Source: Cinnamomum chago
Taxonomy: Eukaryota; Streptophyta; Magnoliopsida; Laurales; Lauraceae
DNA: 64,000 nucleotides
Assembly: GCA_038049695.1 (NCBI GenBank)
Contig: CP142451.1
Coordinates: forward strand, 70,262,001-70,326,000
Direction of reading: 5' to 3'
The position numbers and the translations under genes are program-made. Positions 21,916 to 32,241 of this stretch are shown here, piece after piece; positions within the stretch are counted from its first letter, which is position 1; the number at the start of each line of letters is the position of its first letter. The notes under the pieces were generated by a model. It was not told the origin of the DNA. It made no database searches and saw only the letters and a program-made list of their open reading frames with translations.

Positions 21916-24900
21916 CCAGCTGGCGAGCTCCCCCTCTCTCTCCTCCCTCTTTCCTCCCTCCTCTCGGGACGAGATGAGATGAGGGATGCGATGAGAGGGC
22001 TGCTGGGCGTGGTGATGAGAGGGATCGTGAGATGGAGACGATGAGAGGGCGCAGAAGGGGTTTGTCGATTGAAAATTAGGGAAAATAGATGGGCGCGGAA
22101 GGGGTTTCGGCTTGAAAACATATTCAGAAAAGCATTGCTAATGCGCAAGCAAAAGAAAATAAAGGCGCTATCGTGTTATAGATTTGTTTTGTGTGTGTCG
22201 CATTATAGAAAAGTGACACAACAAACCTCATTCTTGTTTACTTCTCCTGTAAAGTACACATTAGACCATACTGTGTCACTTTATTGTAAAAGCGACACAA
22301 AAGCTCAATTTAAAAGCGAGACTAAAAGTCCTTTTTCTGTAGTGTGTATAAGGAGTCCGGGATGTCCCCAAACTCAAAGAGTACCAGATTGTTAGTAGAT
22401 TGACATACGGAGTCCCTATTCCCTTCAAATAGATATTTTACCCGAAATGTCAATTGTTTATTGTACTTTATCGATCCCGAGATTTATACTACATGCCTTG
22501 TTTTCCCGAAAGCATTGAATTACACTTGATATAGCTACTTGTCTTGAAGTGCATTGCACCACATGAAATGATAGTGTGCCCTTGAGCACCTCTGTTTTGC
22601 CCGTGTATTTATTGTACTTGATTAATTGCATATGTCTCGATTGTATTTGACCTATGAGTCGGCACCACTAAGCTTGGATAACCTTGTTGGTTTGATCCAC
22701 CAACTTGGAGATCCCCCTCTTGTCCCGCCAGTTGCAGTTTGGATCCCACTACCCGATTATTACCGTGGTCTTGTCCCAATGCCGCAGATTGCTACTGTGG
22801 TCCCCGATACCCGGCTCGCTACCATGGTCATGTATAGTATATGTATATGTATTTATAAGATCCACTGTTTCTCCTCACCTCGAGTAACTGAGATCAGTGC
22901 CTAGTTATTGCTCTATCACTTTAGTGATAGACGACTTAGCTTTGTGTGGTTGCCATCTTGATTGTTTCCCGTTCCCTTGGTTACCTTTACATGTTTTATG
23001 ATGCATACCCGTATTTGAATAAATGTTTTATCTTGTTTAGAGAAATTGTCATTTAAACAGGTTTAAATGTTTTTGGAGGTAAATTCACGTATTTTTCATA
23101 TTGTTATTGTGTTTTATCCATTTGTCAAGCCGTCGTGTTTGACCTACTCTTTGGTACTCAGGTCCCGTTGTTGGTTATCCCGAGGAGGAGCACGAGGAGG
23201 CGGTCGTAGAACCGCAACAGTTAGTTGAGTGGCGTGCTGATGACGTCATGTAGACGTTTAGTGGCTATGAGAGACTTTATATTTTGGGAAACTATTTAAC
23301 CATTCTTTGGATTGGTATTTTGGTTATATTGGCCTTGTGGGCCTCTATTTTTTTGGGGGAAATGTAATTAAATGATAATTGTATAAACTTTAACTTACTT
23401 TGGGTAATATGTTAATGATCATTGCTCATTCTGATACGGTTTACACTCATGCTATTATCTTTATAATTTGAGATGGATTGAATATTTGATTTGCTACACG
23501 CTTCCGCACTTAAAAGAAATATTCATTTATGGTTGTGATATCCTCACCGCGGACACCTATGGGAAATTAAATAAATATATGAAATCATTAAATGGTGTAG
23601 TATCATCATCATTAATAAATGTCCCGATCCCGGATCAGTCACGTGGGGGCCCGGTCCGGGGTCGCGAAACACACCCTGAAGCAGGGACAACTTGATACAG
23701 CCGGAGTAGACAATACCCGATACAAACAATAGGGGGCGTCAAAAGAAACCCTAACCCGATAAGGGTAGCACTTCTAGAATAACAAAAAGGGCTGAACCAT
23801 AAAGGCCTAGCCCATTTAGAAGCAAATGGCCCTGCGTCGCGACATTTCTCAAAAAAAAGAAAAAAAAAGAAGAGAGAGAATAGGATATGAGAAACAGAGA
23901 GGCAACAAAAAAAGGGGGGGTACTTGCTTCATTACAAAAAAAAAAGACACGGAGAAGGGCAACAAGCGCCTGCACAATGAAAAAAAATACAAAGAGGAGC
24001 AGCAGCAAACACGACTGAAGTAGGCGGTGAAGGTCAAAGGATACGACTAGCCCGGTCGAGAAAAGCCCTTAGACTCCTCTCGGAATTCAGCCGAAAATCC
24101 CAACCAAGGGAAGTGTCAACGCCAGATCTGACTAGAGGTCCAAAAGAAACGCCCTGGGATGCGGAATGGCGCATTCCGTCAGCACGAGGAAGTAGCCCAT
24201 CCATCTGGTCGCCATCTCCCGCTCTCGATCCTCTACTGCGGCCAAACGTCCCACGTGCCCGTTTTGACCTTATGGACAGACATGGAGTCTACAAAGCACC
24301 CCTTGGGCCTCGATCAACTGCCACTCTGCAATCAGGAGGGTGCACCACTAACTCAAAATGGGAGTTTAGAGACTCCCATTAGATTATATGGATTGACAAG
24401 AGGTCGTTCGACATCCCTTCTATCATCCCGACCACGCCGACCCAATAGCTTACTAGTCGAAGCAAGTTCTCGGCGTGAAAGGTAGGGTACCCAATTCTCC
24501 TCAAAAGACCAAGATAAGGGACCATGTATTTAGGCGCTAAATGGAGTTCATCCGTGGACCAGTCGACCATATTGCGGAAAAGAACCTACGTATGGTCGAG
24601 CAGAAAGTACCGATGAGTGTAGGGATGAAAGTGGGCCTGGTCGAGCCGAGCTTTGACAGGCCCTAGGCTCAGCCCTAGTATTTTTCAGTAGGCCCTAGCT
24701 TGGCCCGAGCTCAAGAGGGCCACAAAAACCCTGGCTCGGGCTCGACTCTTATTAAGTTATGAGGCCCTAGGGCCGGCCGTTTGAGCCTGGCTCGATTGAG
24801 GCCCTAGGCTCGGGTTGTGAGCCCGGCCCGTTTTATAATGATATAACACTAGCTGAAAGAAAACATTTTCAGGAAAAAAAATCCTGTAGGAATTCAAAGA

Positions 24901-25119
24901 AATATGCATATGCAGACCAGAACAAAAAAGTGGTCAAATGCATGCATTCATCCCATATTCCCATTCCCATAATTTGGATTGCAACAATAAAATTAACTAA
25001 AATAAGAAAGACTCCATAAAAGCAAAGGGAGCCCAGTTCCAACACTCTATAATAGTTCAATGTTAATGTAGATGAGCATTATCAAACTTCAACAATAATG
25101 TTAATAGTTCAATGTTATG

Positions 25120-25290
25120 GATTATTTAGTGTTTAGATTTAGGGTTTAGGGTTCATGGATTATTTAGTGCTAGGGTTTAGGGATTATTTATATTGGATTA
25201 AAATTAGGGTTTAAGGTTTAGTGCTTAGGTTTAGGCTTTATGGATTATTTAGTGCTTAGGGTTTAGTGTTTAGGGTTTAGGGATTATTTA
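25120..25290. repeat. Degenerate telomere-like TTTAGGG stretch
   Basis: About ten TTTAGGG or near-TTTAGGG words are interspersed with GGATTATTTAGTG, which itself recurs about four times. It is not a clean telomere array; it looks like a short local amplification inside the retroelement. Confidence 0.6.
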
Positions 25291-25789
25291 CCAACTCAAG
25301 AGGGGAATTCGACCCACTCTCAGAATAAGTAATGTTCCCTGTACCAGACATCGAAGGAACTAAAAAGAAATTTTCTTTCTTTCTTTTTTCTTCTTCCTTT
25401 CTTTTCTTCTTTCCCTACCAAAGAGAGGTGAGGAGGCGTTGGTTCTTCTTAGGAACACTAAAAAGAACCAAAACCTCCCTTTATATAGAAGATGAGACCA
25501 CTGCGGAGGCAAACTCCCCGAGTAATGCCAATCAACCCCTCAAAAGCACAGCCTCCTCCAACCACACGCATAAAGGCAAACAGAAAAAAAGAAGACAAAA
25601 CAATTTCTCGCCTGTAAACGATCGAGATAATCATGAAGGCAACCCCATCTCAATTATGAGGAAACGGAGCCTCGATTCTCTAACTACGGAAGGCATGGCC
25701 CACAAGCCGCAAGACTTCATGGAGGCAAGACTTGCATGCACGAAGGCTCTAGTCTCACACTCGACCCTGCGGAAGGATGGCCCACCGAG

Positions 25790-26260
25790 CCACAGCACCA
25801 GGGACCCCGCGGAAACAAGGGTCGAACGTCCGACCCTGCGAAGGCATAGCCCACAAGGGCACGCAGTAGTGGAACTCCACGAAGGCAGGGGTCATGAGCC
25901 CGGGGAACTATGCGGAGGCACAGGTCGAATGTTTGACCCTACGAAGGCATGGCCTGGGAAGTACACGGAGGCACGGGTCGAGCGTCCAACCCTACGAAGA
26001 CATGGCCCACAAGGGCATGCAGTAGCGGAACTCCGCGGAGGCAGGGGTCATGAGCCCGGGAACTACACAAAGCCACGGGTTGAGCGTTCGACCCTACAAA
26101 GGCATGGCCCATAAGAGCACGCGGTAGCGGAGCTCCGCGGAGGCAAGGGTCATGCGCTCGACCCTGTGGAGGTATGGCCCACAAAATCACACAGTCACAA
26201 AACTACGCAGAGGTGCGGTCAAAGGAATCTTTGGAGGCAAAGGTCACACGCCTGACCCCG
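25790..26260. repeat. Array with six palindromic GGTCGANCGTNCGACC words in element C
   Basis: Sixteen-base words start at 25820, 25923, 25976, 26078, 26148 and 26242. The early ones are close to perfect palindromes. Between them recur GGCATGGCCCACAAG and ACTCCGCGGAGGCA. The array lies next to the 3' end of the antisense gene, as the 57-bp array does in element D. Confidence 0.75.
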
Positions 26261-26461
26261 TGGGAATATAATTAACAGGACAACCCTTAACACAACTCTA
26301 GCACTCACGAACATCAGTAGCTGTGACAACCGTGGAGGCAGAAAGGGGAGCTACATTGGCAACCAAAACAAGAAACTACGGTTGCATCACACCCACACAA
26401 AACAAAAAAACACAACAAAAATAGAAGGAAAGATACAAAGATGAAACAAATTCTTCCTTTA

Positions 26462-27944
26462 TTACTTCAATTCCCATAAGGAAAACAACACTTCCTCAAT
26501 ACAACCATGAGCCTCAGACTCTACAGAGGAGATATAACTAGCCCTGACTTCATCAACAAAAGCAGGGTCCAAAGATAACTTACGCAAATCAGCATCAGCC
26601 AAACTCAAAGATTGCTCGAGCCCTTTCATCTTAAAAGAATCAAGCTCCAAAGAACACCATCGATCTTTCTCCAACACATCAAGATCGACGGTCTCCTTTT
26701 CCAAAACCACATAGTGAGATCGCAGGCATTCCAACTGAGCCACCAGGTCCCTCTCCAATTTAATAACTTCGGTGAGATGAGACCACTTTTGATCAAGGTC
26801 CTGCGAGGCAGATTCCAATTGTGTGGCACCTGCAGATACCCGTTCATAGACAGTGGCATATTCAGACTCTATGGCCCCCTTCTTAGCGAAAAGGAGGAGC
26901 TCAACTACGGCCAACGTAGGACCCTTTCCAAGGCGTGTGAGTTTAGCACACAAAACTAAGATGCAAGCAACCTTAGAACCAATCGAAGAAAGGGATTCCC
27001 CGGAAGACTGCACCATTTGAAGCGGAGAAGCCACGATCCCTTCATAATAGGCTTAATCCTCTGCTAACTCAAACAAAGGAGACTAGCGGGCCACGTCTAA
27101 AAAGGATCGGAGGACACCAACGGCCACCAACAAATGGCGAACAACAGCAGGAGAACTCCTCCCAAAGGAGGAAAGCGCTAGATCGCAGTAAGGATCACCT
27201 AAAAAAGGAGGAATGGAAGAGACCCGCTCCTCGGCGAAAGGCCTGGCCAGCAGAATCTAGGCGTTGGAAACCTCCATCGAAACACCGTCCTGAGCAATCA
27301 AAGAAACTGGACCGGAAACAGGACAAGGAGTGGGGGTCTGGGAGCCCTGGGAGCACAAAGATTGGGTCTGGACCAGTGGATCTGTTGCCCTTTCACCTAA
27401 TAAAAAAATTCACACCACCATATGAGTAAAGTACATATGTAAAAGAAGAAAGCAAGCTGGGTAAAGCACCAGCCCCCCTTCTACCCTTCTTAAATAAATG
27501 ACATAAAAAGAGGAATGGCCACCGACAAACAAAAGGACAACAAAGGAAGAGGAATAGAGGAAGAGAGCAAAAAAAAAGAAAAGAAAAACAAAGACCTGAA
27601 GACAATCGCGGAATAGTGGAAGGCCATGGGGAAGGAAAACTCCCCCCTTCGCCCTCCAGGTAAGCGTGGTGGTCTTCCAACACAACTCCCCTTGCATCAT
27701 CCACATTGCTTTCTTCACCAGGCAATACACCCTCAAGAGGTAAAGGAGAGCTGCCACCCTCGGAAAGAGTAAAGGCACCGATGACCTCCCCCACGGGATC
27801 CATCAGAGCGCGCAAGTCACTGCTAGTCCATTCGGCTGCGTTAGAAGGATCTGCAAAGTTTCGTGCGAGTGACCCCCTAAAGGAAAGAGGAAGGTTGGCC
27901 GAGCCCCTAGGAGCAGCCATGGAAGACCGGCTCTTCTTCACCAC
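26462..27944 (-). mobile_element. Element C antisense gene: linker and coiled-coil part
   Basis: On the minus strand, 27944 to 27393 encodes a Ser/Pro/Gly-rich linker (MAAPRGSANLPLSF) and 27034 to 26462 a long helical region with coiled-coil spacing (KLERDLVAQLECLRSHYVVL, VDLDVLEKDRW). The matching N-terminal part, a plant mobile domain, lies at 35490-36890, with solo LTRs 2 and 3 between them. Element D has the same order of parts. It is a fossil and may have been spliced when active. Confidence 0.65.
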
Positions 27945-27986
27945 AAGCGTTCCCAGAAAGCTAATGCCTGCGGCCTTCTGACTCCG

Positions 27987-30900
27987 TGTGAGAACCCGAC
28001 CCCTAATCTCTTGGATTAGTGTTGTTTTATTTGTGGATTAGTTCTTTTAGTGGGATTAGTAGTTGTTGGGTTGAGTTTGTGAGCTAGAATGAGTTTTCTT
28101 CTAGTTTTGGGCTTTTTAGTGCTTTGGTAGCTTGTGGGGCCCTTTGGGGGTTCCCTTTTCGGCTTTGCTTTTCTTGTGAGATTTTCCCGATTGGTTTCGT
28201 ATCGTGTTTTTGGCCCGTTGCATTCATCTTGAGGAATCCTACAACTTTCATGTTGATCTCGTATCCATTTGAGAACCCGAAAACCGATTTCTTGGCCTTG
28301 AGGGCAAAACAGTCTTTTCACACCAAATCTGTACCCAAAACTCGATATTCTCGAAATCCGTGAAACATACACTTTTTGGAAACTAGATATTTCGACGATC
28401 GTTTCTTCCTTCTTCGTCGAATCCATCCGAGGTCCCGAATTAGATGATTTCAGCCACCCAAGTTCTTTAAGTTGTGGGACCCATTCTCACTTGTTTATAA
28501 AAGGAACCCATCTCCTTCATTGCTCATTCTTCACCATTGTTCCAGCACAACCATGGAGTCTAGGGTTTTCCTTGCTCCCTCTTCTTCTTCTTGCTTCTTC
28601 ATCTCCAAGCCACACAAATCTTGCACCAAACTAGAAATGGAGATCACCATTCTCTTCTCCACCTTGCAAGCTTTTCATGGATGCCATTAGAAGAGAAATC
28701 CACCAACATTGAGACCTTCCTTGAGCTTGTTCTTCTCATTTGAAAGTCATCCAAGTAAGTTCCCTCCTCAAATCTTCTAGATATGTGTTCTTCTTGCCCT
28801 TGAGAAGCTCCATTTTCATTATTGGGAGTTCTTTCTTCTTCTTCATTGTTTAACCCATTTTAGGGTTGTTTTGGGGGTTTTTGTAGAGATTGTGGATCTT
28901 GAGCTTGAGAGGTGATTAGGAGCTTGATTTGCTTGATTAGAGTCAAAGGCAAGTGGATGGATGGATTGTTTTGCTTATTAACATGTTTTGTGATAAAAAT
29001 CTTGATTTCATTGATGGTTTTGGTAATTGTAATAGTTGTTTTTGATATGATAAATATTGATTATGAGATGTGCTTATTGATGAGTTATTCTTTCTTGTTA
29101 AGCTCTTGAAAGTGCATGCATCCTATTGTCAAGAATTTCAAATGGTTTCACATGAATGAGTTTTCTCCACTTTGAGTTTTATTGTGGATGGAATGGATGG
29201 ATAGGATGGAAATGGAGGAACTTGGAATGAGGAGCTCTTTAGCTCATTTTAATGTCTTGGAAACATGTGATTAAGTCCCCTTGTTTATAGTTTTATGTGA
29301 TTGATTATATGTTGGAAGGAAAGGAAAGAAAAAGAGAAAAATCAGAGTTCCCGGACCTGCACTGCGCCCAGGTCCGATCGATCGGACGTTCAGGCCGATC
29401 GATCGGACTGACTTTTAACAGTAAGCATTTTTCAGCCGATCGATCGACCGATCGATCGGACCCTGTGCAGAAATTTTGGGTGGTGAATTTTGAGATTTTT
29501 AATTTTCTTGGTTTTAGGTGGGACCTTGGCTACCCTTTTTGGACTGATTGGACTATGTGTGAGATGTCTTGAGCCGACACTCCTCAAGGTTGATTCGGTT
29601 GCATCGAAGTCCAATCAATTTCAATCTTGAACGGGATGGAACGACGCGATATCTTCCTAATATCTAAACACAAGTCTTTTTCCTTGGTTATCGCAAATTC
29701 TATCCCTTTCGATGACTGAATAGGTCGGTCGATGTTTCCAAATTAACGTCATGCCTAGGATGGACCGTCTATAGTCTTGATTTTTCTATTATAACATCTA
29801 GTACTACCCATGAGCTCATTTTAAGTGTTGAAAATCGTAAAAGTGCATAAGGAGCCCGGAATGTCCTCAAACTCAAGGAGTACCAAGTAATGATTAAAAT
29901 CGACATACGGGACCCCTATTCACTTAAATAGATCTTGAAACTAATATTCTACCCGGAATTTGTTATAGTTCATTGTCTCACCTCATTTCCCAGATTGCAT
30001 CATATGACTCGTTTTCCCGAAAGCATTGAAGTTACTCTAGTAACAGTTAATTGTCCCGAAAGGTATTGCCCGATATGAAATGATAGTGTGCCCTTGAGCA
30101 CCCCCGTTTTACCCGTTTATGCCCGATATGAATGTTAGTGTGCCCTTGAGCACCCCCGTTTTACCCGTTTATTTACTGTACTTGATTACTTGCATATGTC
30201 TCGATTGGTTTTAACCTATGAGTCGGCATCACTAAGCTTGGATACCTTGTCAGTCTGATCCACTGACTTGGAGATCCCTCTCCCGTCCCGCCAGCTGCAG
30301 TTTGGATCCCGATACCCGGTTATTGCCGTGGTCCCGTCCCGATACCCGGTTCGCTACCGTGGTCCCGTTCCCGTTCCCGTGTATTTATTATTGTATATAT
30401 GATTTACGTTGAGTCTCCTCACCTTGTGTGACTGAGACCAACGTCCCGCTCTTGTCACTTCGGTGATAGAGGACTTAGCTTCTTGTGATTGCCATCTTGC
30501 CAGTTCCCGATTCCTTGGACACCCGATATGGTTTATATTGCTTACTTGTTTTCAGTTAAATGATTCATTGCTTTTATGAAAGTTGTTATTTAGATAAGTG
30601 TTAATGCTCTCTATTGTAAATCCAGTCACTATTATATTGTTTTATGTCCTTTGCACACGTACATGTTTTACAGGAATGCCGGTTGGGCGAATACCCGTGC
30701 TTTTACATATGTTTCAAACGATAAATGATTTTGCTAGACTTATATGATTTCACATGTTTTAAAGGAATACCCGAATTGTTAAATATCCGTACTTTGTTTT
30801 AAATGACATTTGACTTGTGAGATTCCCATGTTTATACATGCTTTAAATGATTACCCGATTTCTAAATATCCATGCTTTGAAATATGTTTCAGATGACATT

Positions 30901-31930
30901 TGTTTGCAAGATCCCTACGTTTATACCTGTTTTTAAATGAATACCCGAATTGTTAAATACCCATGCTTTGAAATAGGTTTCAAATGACACTTGTTTTGCC
31001 AGATTCCTATGTTTATACCTATTTTACATGATAACCGATTTATTAAATATCCGTATTTCTACATAGGTTTCAAATGGACATTGGTTTTGCTAGACTGTTA
31101 TAGATACCTGATTTGTTGTATACTTGTGTTTTACTTAAGTTTCAAATGAACGTTTGTTTTGTCAAACCACTATATTTATACATGTTTTAGACGAATACCC
31201 GATTGTCAAATATCTATGATTATAGATGATGGAAATGAATACATGTTTTATTAGATGTTCATGTTTTACCCGTGCTTGAAATGAATACAAGTTTTCCCCG
31301 AGATTCCCGACTTTGCACCCGTTTAATTATATGCAGTACTTGATCGATTAGCATGATTTATTATATGTTTTACTCTTTAGTATATTTGTGATCTTTTCAT
31401 CCACCTGCCAGACCGTCGTGTCTGACCCACTATTTTTGGTACTCAGGTTCAGATTTCTTCGCCCCGAGTTGAGTGTTTTGTTGGCTTTGGAGCCATGCCT
31501 TGCAGGTTGTTTTGTCGGCTATGTCATGTAGACATTGAGTCTGACATCGGAGCTACGTCACATTTGGGTAGTAGTTTATAGCTTATTGTTGTATGGCTTT
31601 TATTAGCCTTTTTCTTGGGATTCTTAATTAATGTACATTGATAATTGTAACTTGAACATATTCGGGAATGTAATATCCTGTTACTGTCAGCTCTGTGATT
31701 TATTGTGATGTTTACTCCAGTCTGAGATGATACTTGATACACTAGCTATGGGCTAAAGGTTGAGTGCGACGCGGAATCCGATGGCCACGGACTTCGGGTC
31801 GCAGCGCCACAAATGCTTCCGCAAAATATTCAGAATGTGTTGTCTTCACACACGCGGATCTTGGGAGAAAAATACATTTATCCTTAATCCCATTTCGCGC
31901 CCCCGATGTTCTTGTTTTGGGGGCGTGACA
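27987..31930 (+). mobile_element. Solo LTR 2 (long gypsy-type LTR), TSD CTCCG
   Basis: A 3944-bp sequence starts TGTGAGAACCCGACCCC and ends GGGGGCGTGACA, with the perfect duplication CTCCG at 27982-27986 and 31931-31935. Inside are a promoter-like zone with TTTATAAAAGG (about 28493), a palindrome cluster (29371-29462) and many ACCCGAT / CCCGTT words. It has no internal domain or second LTR, so it is a solo LTR. Confidence 0.9.
29371..29462. repeat. CCGATCGATCGG palindrome pairs in solo LTR 2
   Basis: Four copies of CCGATCGATCGG or a close variant are centred at 29379/29380, 29400/29401, 29441/29442 and 29453/29454. The first pair is 21 bp apart centre to centre and the second 12 bp. The cluster lies about 1.38 kb from the LTR start. 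Confidence 0.85.
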
Positions 31931-31935
31931 CTCCG

Positions 31936-32241
31936 TTTGTTAGCCAAAATTTTGGTTCCAAGTATGCAAGGGCAATTAACGCCACTTATAAAGCTCGGGT
32001 CCTCTCCCAATCAATGATACTTCCTCAGCGAAACAATATACCACCGGAGATGGGAAGACATAGTGTCTCCAATATCCCGTCCCACCAGCGAGGGATACAA
32101 CAGTGGCCACGGGTGTGCAGGGCAGAGAAATCCAAGCCCTCCACCCGTCCGAGACAGAACTCTCCCCGTGAAAGAATGTACGAGGCAATCCAACTCTACC
32201 CTGAGTATAACCAAACTGACGAGCAAAGCGACTAGGCCAAT
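31936..32241 (+). mobile_element. Element C segment between solo LTRs 2 and 3
   Basis: This is about 300 bp of element C left between two insertions. It probably belongs to the antisense gene region, but I recognise no domain in it. Confidence 0.45.

Larger units (their letters stand above)
17372..22344 (-). mobile_element. Pack-type CACTA transposon, 4973 bp, TSD TGT
   Basis: The left end is CACTACAAAAAAAA and the right end is the inverted partner CCTTTTTCTGTAGTG. TGT is duplicated at 17369-17371 and 22345-22347. The related solo LTR 2 shows the empty site near 29848 (AAAGTGCATAAGGAG against GTGT | TGTATAAGGAG here). Subterminal regions are rich in GTGACAC and GCGTCAC words. No TNPD or TNPA transposase is visible, so it is nonautonomous. 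It carries four exons of a host gene on the minus strand (separate entry). Confidence 0.92.
15595..23671 (+). mobile_element. Solo LTR 1 (long gypsy-type LTR) carrying a CACTA insertion
   Basis: It starts TGTAAGACCCCGACCC and ends GGGTCGCGAAACA. Flanks are CACAC and CACCC, an imperfect 5-bp duplication. It aligns block by block with solo LTRs 2 and 3: a start resembling TGTNAGNCCCCGACCC, a CTGTACTCAAAACTTGATATT stretch (about 15930), the CCGTCGTGTTTGAC word (about 23128) and TCATGTAGACG (about 23246). Without the 5-kb CACTA the LTR is about 3.1 kb. LTRs this long fit the Tekay/Del-type chromoviruses, but no internal region is present to prove it. Confidence 0.8.
23672..26460 (+). mobile_element. 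Element C 3' region between integrase and antisense gene
   Basis: This continues element C after solo LTR 1. I see no protein domain on the plus strand. It holds a zone of GGCTCGGGCTCG / GGCCCTAGG words at about 24620-24840 (possibly a worn hAT-type insertion), a degenerate telomere-like stretch (25120-25290) and an array of palindromic words (25790-26260). The 260-codon plus-strand open frame across the array comes from the repeats. Confidence 0.6.

Noticed and set aside
24620-24840. hAT-type element with GGCTCGGGCTCG words
   Set aside because: The word style is suggestive, but no matching terminus or 8-bp duplication could be found.
25332-26114. 260-codon plus-strand open frame
   Set aside because: It spans a tandem array with a repeated R-V-E-R-P-T-L type peptide and is mirrored by an open frame on the other strand. 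It is explained by G+C-rich repeats, not a gene.
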